Shown here: in pieces, positions 8,333 through 17,734 of the stretch
Layout of the letters: each line of letters starts with the position of its first letter
Numbering within the stretch: the stretch's first letter is position 1
Assembly (NCBI GenBank): GCA_001771135.1
Contig: MESW01000001.1
Coordinates: forward strand, 1 to 45,768
Origin: a candidate division CPR3 bacterium GWF2_35_18
GTDB lineage: Bacteria; Patescibacteriota; CPR3; GWF2-35-18
Direction: 5' to 3'
Length of the DNA stretch: 45,768 nucleotides
Translations under genes and position numbers: made by a program
Notes under the pieces: model-generated
Databases searched by the model: none
Told to the model about the DNA's origin: nothing
Seen by the model: the letters and a program-made list of their open reading frames with translations, nothing else

Positions 8333-9589
8333 ATGAAAATTACAAATATAAAATCTTATGAAATTCTTGCCTCGGGTGGTTACCCCACGATTGAAACCAG
8401 AGTGGAACTTGATAACGGAGTGTTTGGTGTAGCATCTGTTCCTTATGGGGCTTCTGCGGGATCTCACGAAGCTACAGTTTTAACAGATAATGATAAATCC
8501 CGTTGGAATGGTAAAGGAATGTTGAAAGCTGTAAATAATATCAACAAAAAAATTACTCATCTAATTAAAGGTCTAGATCCTGAAGATCAAAGAGCTCTCG
8601 ATCAAAAAATGATAGAGGCAGACGGGACCGAAAATAAAGCTAAATTCGGCGGGAACGCAATTCTTTCTGTTTCAATTGCGGTTGCCAATGCAGTTGCCAA
8701 TGCCAAAAAAATTCCTCTTTATCAATATATTATTGATTCCTATAAAACTAGTGTTGATTTGGAAGAATTACCTCAGCCAATGGTTGTCGTTATCGAAGGT
8801 GGAAAACATGCCGATAATACTACCGACCTACAAGAATTCTGCTTTACAGCGTTAGGAAATAAAAGTGTGGCTGAAAATTTGCGCATTATCATGGAAAGTT
8901 ATCATGCCCTCAAAAATGTTTTGAAAAGTAATAATTTATCTATAAATGTCGGGAATGAAGGCGCCTTTGCCCCGAATGGAATCCCTAATAATGAAGCTCC
9001 CTTTAATTTTATGTTAGCAGCGATAAAAAATGCCGGATATGAGCCGGGAAAAGACGTTGGAATCTCTATTGATGCCGCCGCTTCAGAGTTTTTCAAAAAT
9101 GGGAAGTACCATCTCTCAATTGAAAATAAAAGTTTAAATTCAAATGAATTAATTAGTTATTATGAAAATTGGTTGCAAAAATATCCAATTGTCACAATTG
9201 AAGATATGCTCCATGAAGATGATTGGAATGCTTGGGTAAAATTAAATGAAGTTGCCAAAAAATATAAAATTGAATTAATCGGTGATGACTTAACCGTTAC
9301 CAATATGCAGAGAGTTCAAAAAGCGATTAATTTGAAGGCAATTTCCGCTGTACTTATAAAGTTAAACCAAATCGGAACTTTAACTGAAACCGTGGATTGC
9401 TGTATGCTGGCACGGAAAAATAATCTGATGACTACCACTTCTCATCGTGGCGGCGGTGAAACAAATGATACTACTATGGTGGATGTTGCCGTCGCTGTTG
9501 GTAGTCGATTTATCAAAGTCGGACCCACTCGCGGAGAACGAATTTCAAAATATAATCGCTTAATGGAAATTGAAAGAGGCTTAGATTAA
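8333..9589 (+). CDS. Enolase-family protein (copy 1, divergent loops)
   Basis: 418 residues over the full enolase fold; would interconvert 2-phosphoglycerate and phosphoenolpyruvate. Catalytic and Mg positions appear kept: S41 (loop GASAG), H159, E168 (LQEF), E209 (NEG), D247, E290 (IED), D318 (GDD), K343, H371-R372 and K395. Several normally invariant neighbours differ: the N-terminal DSRGNPT region reads ASGGYPT, the flexible loop PSGAST is PYGASA, SHRSGET is SHRGGGET (Ser lost and one Gly added), and GAPCRS is VGPTRG. It may be a working enolase of an unusual subfamily or an enzyme with altered substrate. Start supported by AAAGGAG ahead of the ATG; TATAAT at 8286-8291. Overlaps the convergent mutS end by 9 nt. 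A second enolase gene lies at 39.9 kb. Confidence 0.85.
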   Translation: MKITNIKSYEILASGGYPTIETRVELDNGVFGVASVPYGASAGSHEATVLTDNDKSRWNGKGMLKAVNNINKKITHLIKGLDPEDQRALDQKMIEADGTENKAKFGGNAILSVSIAVANAVANAKKIPLYQYIIDSYKTSVDLEELPQPMVVVIEGGKHADNTTDLQEFCFTALGNKSVAENLRIIMESYHALKNVLKSNNLSINVGNEGAFAPNGIPNNEAPFNFMLAAIKNAGYEPGKDVGISIDAAASEFFKNGKYHLSIENKSLNSNELISYYENWLQKYPIVTIEDMLHEDDWNAWVKLNEVAKKYKIELIGDDLTVTNMQRVQKAINLKAISAVLIKLNQIGTLTETVDCCMLARKNNLMTTTSHRGGGETNDTTMVDVAVAVGSRFIKVGPTRGERISKYNRLMEIERGLD

Positions 9590-12094
9590 CTCCATTTGTC
9601 CACTTTCATCGCGCGTCTTTTTCGCATTTACCTTCAAGGTATTCTGATTTGCTTTAAGTTTATAGAGAATTTCTTGGGCGCGTTTAATCACTGGAGCTGG
9701 AAGTCCAGCGAGCTTCGCTACTTCAATGCCATAGCTTTCCCACTCTGCTCCAGGAATAACTTTTTTTAAGAAAACAATCTCCCCTTTTTCTTTGGCAACC
9801 GCCATCTGCATATTCTTGATTTCTGAATATTTATCAGATAGAACGGTCAATTCATGATAATGAGTAGCAAACAAAGTTCGAGGTCTTTTATTCCTTTGTG
9901 AAAGAAGATACTCAATTACTGCCCAAGCAATACTCATGCCGTCAAAGGTAGATGTCCCTCTTCCCACTTCATCAAAAACAACTAAACTTTTACTGGTTGC
10001 GTTATTTAAAATATTCGCAGTTTCAATCATCTCCACGAGAAAAGTGCTTTGCCCTTCGGCTAAAGAATCTGAAGCTCCCACTCGGGTAAAAATCTGATCT
10101 GTAAGGGGAATGACTACTGAATCCGCCGGGACAAAAGATCCCATCTGTGCCATTAAAATAATCAAAGCTACCTGTCGTAAATAAGTTGATTTTCCAGACA
10201 TATTGGGACCAGTAATCAGAAGTAATAAAGAATCTTTTTCTGATATCACGGTATCGTTGGGAACAAATTGGGTATCAAGGATTAAACTCTCAACCACTGG
10301 ATGTCGACCGTTTTTAATAATGAGATCACCGTTAACTATCATCCGCGGCTTAGTATAGTTTTGAGCCTCAGCGATTTTGGATAAAGAAGTTAAACAATCA
10401 ATCTCTCCAACTCTTAAAGCAATCTCCTGTAAAATCGGTAAAAATTCCATAACCTTTTTTACGGTTTCGTTGAAAATCGTAAATTCAATTTTATTAATTT
10501 TTTCCTCAGCTTCAAAAACCTGAGATTCGCGGATCTTTAATTCTGGAATAATAAAGCGTTCGCTTGAAACCAAGGTTTGCTTCCTTACATAATTAGGAGG
10601 AACAAGGTGCATATTGGCTTTGGAAACTTCTATATAATAACCGTAAATTTTATTGGAATCGATTCTTAGTTTTTCAATTCCCGTTCTTTTACGTTCTTTT
10701 TCCTGAAGCGCATCTAAAAACTCTTTATCTCCCGAAAGTAACTGTCGTAAAGAATCGAGTTCAGCAGAAACACCCAACCTTACAAATCCACCTTCTCTTG
10801 TCGAAAACGGAGGATCTTCTTTAATTGTTTTCTCAATATAATTAATAAGCGGAATTATAAGCTTTATAAGTTTAAAAGGTAATTTGGGTTGAAGAATTTT
10901 TTCTTCAGCAAGTAACTGTGAAAGTTTAACCACATGTCGTAATGAATTTTTGAGTCCATCTAGGTCACGCGGTGAACCCAAAGAAAGTGACAAGCGAGAA
11001 ATTAATCTTTCAATATCAATAATCTCTTTTAAACTCGTTTCCACTTTTTGGCGAAAAGATTTTTTTTGAAGTAAGATCTCTACCGCATCCAAACGAGCAT
11101 TAATTTTTGACATGTCAGAAAGCGGTTGGCTTAACCATTTTCGCAGTAATCTTCCTCCCATAGCTGTGTGTGTCTGATCTAAAAGATTAAGTAATGAACC
11201 TTTTTTACTTTGACCTCTTACGGTTTTAAAAAGCTCAAGATTAGAAACTGTGGCACTATCGATTCTCAGATATTCATCTGAAAAATAGGAATCAATTTTC
11301 AGAAAATGCTGAAGCTCGCTTTTTTGAGTTTCTTTAAAATAAGTCAGTAAATTTGCTGCTGCTCCCAAGGCTAAAGGATAATTTTTAACCTCAATCCCAA
11401 AAGCTGATAAACTTTTTATTCGAAAATGGTTAAGAAGAATTTTATCACTATTTTCTACAACATGGCTCCAATCTTTCAGCATAAAGATATTCACATCTTC
11501 TTCAATCTTTGCCACCTTTAAAACATGCGGATTATCATAAAGAAGAGGCGGAAGAAGCAATTCTTTCGGTTGAACCTGACGGATCACCGAAGCCAGATCT
11601 TTTTCAAAAGAGGTAAATGACATTTCATGGATTTGGAAAATACCGGTTCCTAGATCTGCAAAAGCAAAACCCAAACTATTTTTATTTTGATTCACACATA
11701 AAAGAAAATTGTTTTCTTTCTTTTCTAAAAGTTTTTCATTTAAAACTGTTCCCGGGGTCACAATGCGAATTACTTCTCGCTCAACTAAACCTTTACTGTC
11801 ATTGGAATCAGTGGTTTGTTCCGCAATAGCGACTTTGTAACCAGCTTTAACAAGTTTGTTAATATAGTTTTCCGCAGCGTGATATGGCACTCCACACATC
11901 GGTATTTTTCCGTCCGCCCCACGCGAACGTTTGGTAAGAGTAATATTCATTAATTCCGAACCAACTTTGGCATCATCAAAGAACAGCTCATAAAAATCAC
12001 CCAAGCGGAAAAATAATAATGAATCCGGGGTTTTATCCTTAAGAGCTTGGTACTGTTGCAACATTGGAGTTTTAAACTGATTATCTAGGAACAT
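9581..12094 (-). CDS. mutS: DNA mismatch repair protein MutS
   Basis: 837 residues, close to the normal MutS1 length. The mismatch-reading Phe-x-Glu lies at F34-Y35-E36 (GDFYELF). The connector, lever and clamp regions follow, and then the ATPase: Walker [10 protein letters not shown] at 629-637, the ST-motif region [15 protein letters not shown] at about 671-685, Walker [12 protein letters not shown] with D708-E709, and His745 in ATHYHEL. MutS1 finds mispairs and small loops and hands over to MutL. A TATAAT lies on the minus strand at 12123-12118, and a weak AGG stands before the ATG. The tail ends in MELI without the long tetramer region of enterobacterial MutS. Overlaps the convergent enolase by 9 nt. 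Confidence 0.97.
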   Translation of the reverse strand: MFLDNQFKTPMLQQYQALKDKTPDSLLFFRLGDFYELFFDDAKVGSELMNITLTKRSRGADGKIPMCGVPYHAAENYINKLVKAGYKVAIAEQTTDSNDSKGLVEREVIRIVTPGTVLNEKLLEKKENNFLLCVNQNKNSLGFAFADLGTGIFQIHEMSFTSFEKDLASVIRQVQPKELLLPPLLYDNPHVLKVAKIEEDVNIFMLKDWSHVVENSDKILLNHFRIKSLSAFGIEVKNYPLALGAAANLLTYFKETQKSELQHFLKIDSYFSDEYLRIDSATVSNLELFKTVRGQSKKGSLLNLLDQTHTAMGGRLLRKWLSQPLSDMSKINARLDAVEILLQKKSFRQKVETSLKEIIDIERLISRLSLSLGSPRDLDGLKNSLRHVVKLSQLLAEEKILQPKLPFKLIKLIIPLINYIEKTIKEDPPFSTREGGFVRLGVSAELDSLRQLLSGDKEFLDALQEKERKRTGIEKLRIDSNKIYGYYIEVSKANMHLVPPNYVRKQTLVSSERFIIPELKIRESQVFEAEEKINKIEFTIFNETVKKVMEFLPILQEIALRVGEIDCLTSLSKIAEAQNYTKPRMIVNGDLIIKNGRHPVVESLILDTQFVPNDTVISEKDSLLLLITGPNMSGKSTYLRQVALIILMAQMGSFVPADSVVIPLTDQIFTRVGASDSLAEGQSTFLVEMIETANILNNATSKSLVVFDEVGRGTSTFDGMSIAWAVIEYLLSQRNKRPRTLFATHYHELTVLSDKYSEIKNMQMAVAKEKGEIVFLKKVIPGAEWESYGIEVAKLAGLPAPVIKRAQEILYKLKANQNTLKVNAKKTRDESGQMELI

Positions 12095-12179
12095 AGTCTT
12101 TTTACCTAATAACCGCTATTATACACATAAGACTCTTTTTTAAAAATAAGCTGGAAAAATAGAAAAGAAATTTAAAGTT

Positions 12180-12722
12180 TTAGGAACATTCTTCCCAAGT
12201 CACATCGTATTCATAATTTTCTTCACTTATAATATTCCACTTGATGTTCGCTTTACATTTAAAATATTCTACTCCGGAAGCAAAAATTCCCCCTAAATAG
12301 CCAACACTTAAGGGACTATTTTTAACGATAGCTTTAACATGATTTCCTCCAAGATCTTGAACTTGGAAATCAAATCCTTCTTCTTTCTGAATAATTGAAA
12401 CTGCTTTAGGAATTCCCATTACCGCTTTTTTTACATCAGTTGCCAGTAAAGCCATGATTGTTTTTCCTGCGATACTATTTATATATGTTCCAAACATCTT
12501 TTTCCCTAAACGAAAAAAACTTTCTTCACTTGAATCGCCAAACATAATTTCACAAACATATTTCTGTAGCTTCATTTTTTCTTCAAGAGGATACTTTCGA
12601 AAGGAATAATATTGAAGCGACCCATTTTTTATTTCGAGCAAATGTTTTCCCTCTGGTCCTTTTTCTTTTTCTACTAACTTAATGAGGTTTAGTATCGAAA
12701 ATCCAGTTGTAGTTCTTTGCAT
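12180..12722 (-). CDS. DUF2378 (TIGR02265)-like protein
   Basis: 180 residues from the ATG at 12722, which has GGAG about 6 nt upstream; an in-frame GTG at 12728 sits directly against that site and is less likely. The middle part (YPLEEKMKLQKYVCEIMFG, then RLGKKMFGTYINSIAGK) and the end (SVGYLGGIFASGVEY, then a beta-rich tail with TWEE) follow the order of elements in DUF2378, a family known mainly from myxobacteria, where its role is unknown. I made this match by eye from the pattern of residues, so it is moderate at best. No signal peptide or membrane helix. It stands alone between mutS (same strand) and the divergent MFS gene. Confidence 0.5.
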   Translation of the reverse strand: MQRTTTGFSILNLIKLVEKEKGPEGKHLLEIKNGSLQYYSFRKYPLEEKMKLQKYVCEIMFGDSSEESFFRLGKKMFGTYINSIAGKTIMALLATDVKKAVMGIPKAVSIIQKEEGFDFQVQDLGGNHVKAIVKNSPLSVGYLGGIFASGVEYFKCKANIKWNIISEENYEYDVTWEECS

Positions 12723-12840
12723 AGACACTCCTTCTATTTTATGATAACAAACTCCATCGAAGTTAACAATATAAATAAACTGGTTATGGTCAATATAAAA
12801 AATATTCTCTTCTTTCTAATATCCTGATACAATAAGCTCT

Positions 12841-14031
12841 ATGCAGTTTTTAAAAATAACATATCAGAATAATATCTGGAAATATTATGCTTTTGAGTTT
12901 TTCCGTCAGTTTTTCTTTGTAAGCGGAGTTCTCATCCCCTTTTTTACCGAATTCGGACATCTAGCTCAATCCCAAATCCAATTTACGCAATCATGGTTTA
13001 TGCTTTGGTTGTTTTTATTGGAAGTTCCTACCGGAGTTATTGCCGACTACTGGGGTCGCAAGTTTTCCCTGATTTTAGCCGGAGTAACTGTTACTGGTGC
13101 GGCTTTAATCTATGGAATCTTCCCCAATTTTTATGTATTTCTAGTAGGAGAGTTTTTCTTTGCTCTATCCGGAGCGCTCCGATCTGGAGCCAACGAAGCT
13201 TTTGTATATGATACTTTGAAAGAGCTTAAAAAAGAATCCGAAGCCAAAAAGGTTTTTGGAAGAGGCGATGCCTTTCGAAAAATTGCTATTGGTGTTTCCG
13301 CAATCATTGGAAGCTTCATCGCTAAATATTTTGGATTGCAGTATACCATGCTTTTTTCAATCTTTCCGATGATCATACAAACATTAATTGCCTTCACTTT
13401 TAAAGAACCTCCTCTTCACGATGTGGAAAAAGAATCACGACGATATCTGGATATTCTAAAAATTGGAGTAAATAATCTAATCCATAACAAAACCCTGAAA
13501 ATACTCGCAATTGATTCTACACTCGTTGCCTCTCTTGCTTATTTTGTCATCTGGCTTTACCAACGCAAACTGCTAGCGATAAATATTCCCGTAATTTATT
13601 TTGGATATTTCACTCTTTTTTTAGTTCTAATGGAAATTATTGTTGTAATCTTCCCTCACAAGATTGAAGCGATTTTGGGAGGCAAAAAGCGGTTATTAAC
13701 TTTTGGGTCGTGGGGAACAGCCATTACTTTCCTACTCGTTGGAATTTCTAACCACCCCTTTGCAATAGTTCTATTTCTTGCTTTTGCCGGAGGATTTGGT
13801 TTGACCAGACAGATTATTATGAGCTCTTACTTTAATAAACACATCTCTTCCAGTGAAAGAGCCACCACAATATCTGCGATTTCAATGTTACCGCAATTTA
13901 TTCTTTTTATTGTAAACCCGATCGTAGGTTTACTAGTTGACTGGAATTTAAATTATACTTTTATTATTCTTGGTATAACTGGAGTGTTCATCGCTATCTT
14001 TTCTCAGGTGGAAGAAAAAATGTTGCTGTAA
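12841..14031 (+). CDS. Major facilitator superfamily transporter
   Basis: 396 residues with about 12 hydrophobic segments, the standard MFS length. MFS motif A is visible in the loop after helix 2 as GVIADYWGRKFSLILAG (G-x3-D-x2-GRK). The N-terminal half reads RQFFFVSGVLIPFFTEF and LFLLEVPTGVIADYWGRK, which resembles uncharacterised MFS exporters rather than sugar importers. Substrate cannot be told. There is no Shine-Dalgarno site; TACAAT at 12828-12833 ends 7 nt before the ATG, so the mRNA may be leaderless. The unknown gene and the heliorhodopsin gene follow on the same strand at 36 and 20 nt gaps. Confidence 0.85.
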   Translation: MQFLKITYQNNIWKYYAFEFFRQFFFVSGVLIPFFTEFGHLAQSQIQFTQSWFMLWLFLLEVPTGVIADYWGRKFSLILAGVTVTGAALIYGIFPNFYVFLVGEFFFALSGALRSGANEAFVYDTLKELKKESEAKKVFGRGDAFRKIAIGVSAIIGSFIAKYFGLQYTMLFSIFPMIIQTLIAFTFKEPPLHDVEKESRRYLDILKIGVNNLIHNKTLKILAIDSTLVASLAYFVIWLYQRKLLAINIPVIYFGYFTLFLVLMEIIVVIFPHKIEAILGGKKRLLTFGSWGTAITFLLVGISNHPFAIVLFLAFAGGFGLTRQIIMSSYFNKHISSSERATTISAISMLPQFILFIVNPIVGLLVDWNLNYTFIILGITGVFIAIFSQVEEKMLL

Positions 14032-14067
14032 GTAGTTTATTGACTCATTATCTGTTAGAATTTAATT

Positions 14068-14904
14068 ATGTTATCTGTTCATCCTCAAAAATTATCAGAG
14101 CTTTACCCTTCACTAGCCTCAACAAATGGGTTAAGAGCTGCTTCGGCTGAATTATCTGCTCACCTTGATCCTCAATCTCCTCTATCGGAAATGCTCGCGC
14201 TCACTATGGATCAAACGGTAAATATTATTGGAAAACTGGAAAAAACAATCGAAGAAAACGGCTTGGAAGCGGAAACACCTCAAAATCCAATGCTTCCAGA
14301 ACAGCTTACAATTTCCAGAATTAATGGAGTAAAAAAGGGATTACATAGTGTTGATGAATTTTTGAATGGAGATGCCTACAAAGCTCATCCAAAATTGAGA
14401 AATACTTTTCACCTCAGAGAATCTGATTCCAATTTAGCCCCAGCTCTTCAAATATCATATAATAATCTTGATCTGCCTGAATTTAATTTTATTGAACCAG
14501 ATTGGTATGGTTTAACTCTACTAGAACTTAAACAAGCATTAACTCAAGCTGATAATACTAGTCGCGCTCAACAAAGTGCAGAAGTAAGATTTGATAAAAA
14601 TGAACAACGCCTCCAGGGAGTAACCTCTACCTGGGAAAGAGTCTCTCCGGGAACTATAAAAATCGCATGGGGATCTCTAACTGGTAATAACTTTATTCCT
14701 CATGATACACATCTAGAAATTAATATTGCCTACAGTGCACAGCACGGTTATGTAGGAATTCCGAAATTTGTGGTTGAAACCGAAGAAAGTAGAGAAAAGG
14801 GAATTGATATTGTTGTCGAAGGAGAACCATTTCCTTTAAATACTTTAAATGGTATTCCTGCTCCAAATTTGAATAAAATGATTACCGAAAAACTAAAGAT
14901 ATAA
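14068..14904 (+). CDS. Unknown soluble protein upstream of heliorhodopsin
   Basis: 278 residues that I do not recognise. No signal peptide, membrane helix or Cys is seen. The N-terminal 125 residues look helical, with a stretch that may form a bundle (MDQTVNIIGKLEKTIEENG). The C-terminal part is beta-rich and ends with IDIVVEGEPFPLNTLNG and a basic last helix. There is no Shine-Dalgarno site; TAGAAT at 14056-14061 stops 6 nt before the ATG. The heliorhodopsin gene starts 20 nt after its stop, so the two may form an operon. A soluble partner of the photoreceptor is possible but unproven. Confidence 0.6.
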   Translation: MLSVHPQKLSELYPSLASTNGLRAASAELSAHLDPQSPLSEMLALTMDQTVNIIGKLEKTIEENGLEAETPQNPMLPEQLTISRINGVKKGLHSVDEFLNGDAYKAHPKLRNTFHLRESDSNLAPALQISYNNLDLPEFNFIEPDWYGLTLLELKQALTQADNTSRAQQSAEVRFDKNEQRLQGVTSTWERVSPGTIKIAWGSLTGNNFIPHDTHLEINIAYSAQHGYVGIPKFVVETEESREKGIDIVVEGEPFPLNTLNGIPAPNLNKMITEKLKI

Positions 14905-14924
14905 ACTAATAAAGGGGGTTTTAT

Positions 14925-15704
14925 ATGTCCCAAGAAAAAGTTGATCTAATCTTTCATAAACTCCGAATTTTTAATGCAGTAATGGGGCTTTTTCATTTTA
15001 TTCAAGGTTCTCTGATGCTTTATCTATCAAATGATTTTACACTCCCTGTAACCTCTTCATATTTAAGTTTTGATCTAAATACCAAAGCAATTACCACTGC
15101 CCACAAAATTATTGCGGAATGGAGAATCGGACCGCTTGTGGCTGCTTTTTTATTTATTTCTGCTCTCGCTCACTTTCTACTTTCTACAGTTCTCTATTCC
15201 TGGTATGTAAAAAATCTTAAAAGAAATATTAACTCCGCCCGTTGGATAGAATATGCATTTTCTTCTTCACTCATGATTGTGGTAATTGGAATGCTCGTAG
15301 GAATGTATGATTTATCTAGCTTGATCCTTATTTTTTCACTTAACGGTATGATGAATCTTTTTGGACTTATGATGGAACTCCACAATCAAAAAACCGAAAA
15401 AACAAATTGGACATCATTCATATTTGGCTGTATCGCGGGAATCGTTCCCTGGATTACAATTTATCTCTATTTTTCCGGAGCCGTGGCTTCTGTTGGAGAT
15501 GTGATTCCCAAGTTTGTATATGGAATCCTGATTTCAATTTTCGTTTTCTTTAATATCTTTGCAATTAATATGTTACTGCAGTACAAAAAAGTTGGAAAAT
15601 GGAAAAATTATCTTTTTGGTGAAATGATGTATATTGTTTTGAGTTTGGTGGCAAAATCCGCTCTAGCTTGGCAGATATTTTCCGGAACATTAAGACCACA
15701 ATAA
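14925..15704 (+). CDS. Heliorhodopsin
   Basis: 259 residues with seven hydrophobic helices. Its family signatures are unmistakable: LRIFNAVMGLFHFIQG in helix 1, SARWIEYAFSSSLM in helix 3, AGIVPW in helix 5, FFNIFAINMLLQY in helix 6, and LVAKSALAWQIFSGTLRP in helix 7. K244 is the retinal Schiff-base lysine, E109 the expected counterion, and H24 and H83 match the paired His of the characterised protein 48C12 (H23, H80). Heliorhodopsins bind all-trans retinal, sit with the N-terminus inside, have slow photocycles and usually do not pump ions; most are thought to act as light sensors or regulators. A strong AAAGGGGG site precedes the ATG. No carotenoid cleavage or retinal synthesis gene is in the window, so retinal may come from elsewhere. 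Confidence 0.96.
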   Translation: MSQEKVDLIFHKLRIFNAVMGLFHFIQGSLMLYLSNDFTLPVTSSYLSFDLNTKAITTAHKIIAEWRIGPLVAAFLFISALAHFLLSTVLYSWYVKNLKRNINSARWIEYAFSSSLMIVVIGMLVGMYDLSSLILIFSLNGMMNLFGLMMELHNQKTEKTNWTSFIFGCIAGIVPWITIYLYFSGAVASVGDVIPKFVYGILISIFVFFNIFAINMLLQYKKVGKWKNYLFGEMMYIVLSLVAKSALAWQIFSGTLRPQ

Positions 15705-15855
15705 GAATATAGGTTCCAACAATAATCACTTTTACAAAGCGGTAGTGTCTAGGGATTAAAATCAGTAATTAAAATATAAAAGAAGTTTAAACTGGTTTGT
15801 ATCCTAAAACTTTCTTCACTTTTTCGCTGATAAATTCTAGTTATACTGATTTTTC

Positions 15856-17562
15856 CTACCAGCTTCCGCCGCCACCGCCTCCTCCTCCACCGCCCGAAAA
15901 TCCACCACCACCCGAAAACCCTGATGAAAAACCAGAGCTAGACCTTGAAGAAGAGTATGGAACTCCGCTCATCGTTTCCGCAGCTTTAGTGAAATTCGTC
16001 AGGTTCGTGACAAACATGAGTGGAAGTAAACCAGTTGTATCTCCTTGATACCAAGCTACGTTTTCCGGAATCTGCAAATCTTTAAATTTCTCTGCCCAGA
16101 CTTTCGCGACTCCAAAAGCAATTGCATAAGGAAGAAGCTTTTCAAAAAAATACCAATTCTTTTCCTGAAACTCTAGCTGCCGATCTTGTGATTCTAGGAA
16201 TCTTTTTAAAGCTAACGACTCTTCTTTTTTCTCGGCTCCAAGAACTGTGCGCTTGGGCATTATTCTTGAAAAAATCAGAAATAAAATTCCCAGGAAAAAA
16301 TTGAAAACAAAGAAACAAACGATTCCGATCACGGTGTAAACAGTTCGTGTCGTTTCTGGATTGTTTTCGAAATACCCTTTATCTTTCATATTTTTGTAGA
16401 GAAAATCTTTACCCTTTTTAACCGCGGTATAGAATTTATTTTCTAATGAGGTAATCGTTGCCTCCGTCTTCTCTCCTTTAAAAATACCATCGTAAATATC
16501 CTGTTCAAACTCGGTTAGCTTCGAAGTATCTTTGTCTGTTTTTTTCACAAACTTGTAATCTTTACTCCCTTTACCGGTTTTTTCGATAACCATATACCCT
16601 TTAATTGCGAGGGATAATATCGTCGCAGAGATGTCACGCGGATCGATTTTTTCATCAGTAAGCAGACCTACTTCAGCCGGAATCATCTCCCTACCATCCA
16701 CATGTTTGGCTATATCAAACCACGCTCGGGGACCAGGATTGACTTTGGGATCTCTTCCCTTTTTCCACCAAATAATAAGTAATATTAAAGGCAGAATAAA
16801 ATACATAAATAGAAGACCGAAAAGTGCGATATACGCTAAAATATCATCAAAGATACTGGGTTTATATTCGGTAGGTTCGATTTTGGCAACAATTGCGGTG
16901 GGAAAACCAATCACAATCGAAAGATTTTCCGCGTTTCCTAAAGCTCCGCTAGTATTAAAACGAAATTCGTGGGATCCTTTAACTCCATAACAGTTCTGTG
17001 CTTTGGAATCTAAAGTTCCGGTATAACATTTCAAATAAACATCCGTTTGTGTAATCGATGCTGGCAATTTAACTGTCGCCGTCACGCTACTAGCAACAAC
17101 TTCCCATTCGGTTCCATTTACATTCCAATATAATTCATCATGATCTTCAAAATAGGTTAAAGCTCCCCTTACTGTATAACTAATCACATAGGTATGAATT
17201 CCAGTTAGAGTAATATCAGCATCCCCAATTTTTATAATCGCCTTTTCGCGAGTAGAATCATCTGAATAAGTTAGACTTTTGCCATTTTCATCCGTCACAC
17301 TTTTCAATTCAAAATCCATGATAAATACTTTCTCATCACTATTTTCTTTAACAAGCGGAATATTTCGATAAATCCCATGTCTTTCTGTATATCCAAAGTC
17401 ATAAACGATCGTTTCTTTCATATCCACACTTCCATCAAGATTGACAGTCGCTTCTGTATTGAATGAGTTAATTGTCTCTGCTGCCGAAACTGGTATTGTA
17501 AAAGCAACCACAAAAAGAAAAATAAAGGAAAAAAGGAAAGAAAGAATGAGTTTTTTTGGCAT
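15856..17562 (-). CDS. DUF2207 secreted/membrane protein with Gly-rich tail
   Basis: 568 residues. A signal peptide (KK, then a long hydrophobic run, cut near SAA at 26-28) is followed by the DUF2207 extracellular beta domain with its typical opening (VNLDGSVDMKETIVYDFG, RHGIYRNIP). One membrane helix follows at about 240-265, then a cytoplasmic segment, and a second membrane segment near 420-445 (IVCFFVFNFFLGILFLIF). The protein ends in a Ser/Gly tail with long Gly runs, which the family commonly has. Function unknown; often found in wall-linked loci of Gram-positive and CPR bacteria. Convergent with the heliorhodopsin gene; the 151-nt gap between them holds nothing I can name. Confidence 0.85.
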   Translation of the reverse strand: MPKKLILSFLFSFIFLFVVAFTIPVSAAETINSFNTEATVNLDGSVDMKETIVYDFGYTERHGIYRNIPLVKENSDEKVFIMDFELKSVTDENGKSLTYSDDSTREKAIIKIGDADITLTGIHTYVISYTVRGALTYFEDHDELYWNVNGTEWEVVASSVTATVKLPASITQTDVYLKCYTGTLDSKAQNCYGVKGSHEFRFNTSGALGNAENLSIVIGFPTAIVAKIEPTEYKPSIFDDILAYIALFGLLFMYFILPLILLIIWWKKGRDPKVNPGPRAWFDIAKHVDGREMIPAEVGLLTDEKIDPRDISATILSLAIKGYMVIEKTGKGSKDYKFVKKTDKDTSKLTEFEQDIYDGIFKGEKTEATITSLENKFYTAVKKGKDFLYKNMKDKGYFENNPETTRTVYTVIGIVCFFVFNFFLGILFLIFSRIMPKRTVLGAEKKEESLALKRFLESQDRQLEFQEKNWYFFEKLLPYAIAFGVAKVWAEKFKDLQIPENVAWYQGDTTGLLPLMFVTNLTNFTKAAETMSGVPYSSSRSSSGFSSGFSGGGGFSGGGGGGGGGGSW

Positions 17563-17676
17563 AGGTTTTAGTAAATTAATAGTTTAAATATATCTTAAGC
17601 TAGATAAATTGAATTGACAAGACAAATTGTGTAATATACTCAATTTCCTCTGCTTTACAATTAAAGTAGTTGAGTG

Positions 17677-17728
17677 TTATCCATGTAACAACATGATAAA
17701 TTGCAAATTGGAGTTATCTGGATATAAT
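17677..17728 (+). promoter_or_regulatory. Promoter of phosphodiester glycosidase gene with adjacent inverted repeat
   Basis: TTGCAA at 17701-17706, a 16-nt spacer and a perfect TATAAT at 17723-17728. The ATG at 17735 is 6 nt after the -10 box, so transcription should start at or next to the start codon. Just upstream is an inverted repeat, CATGT-AACA-ACATG (17682-17695), flanked by TTAT/ATAA, which could be a repressor or activator site. A second TTGACA at 17614-17619 with TATACT at 17635-17640 is spaced only 15 nt and is less convincing. Confidence 0.6.
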
Positions 17729-17734
17729 GTAAAT

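Noticed and set aside
15797-16048. Plus-strand open frame with a poly-Pro run
   Set aside because: The Pro run is the antisense of the Gly-rich tail of the DUF2207 protein.
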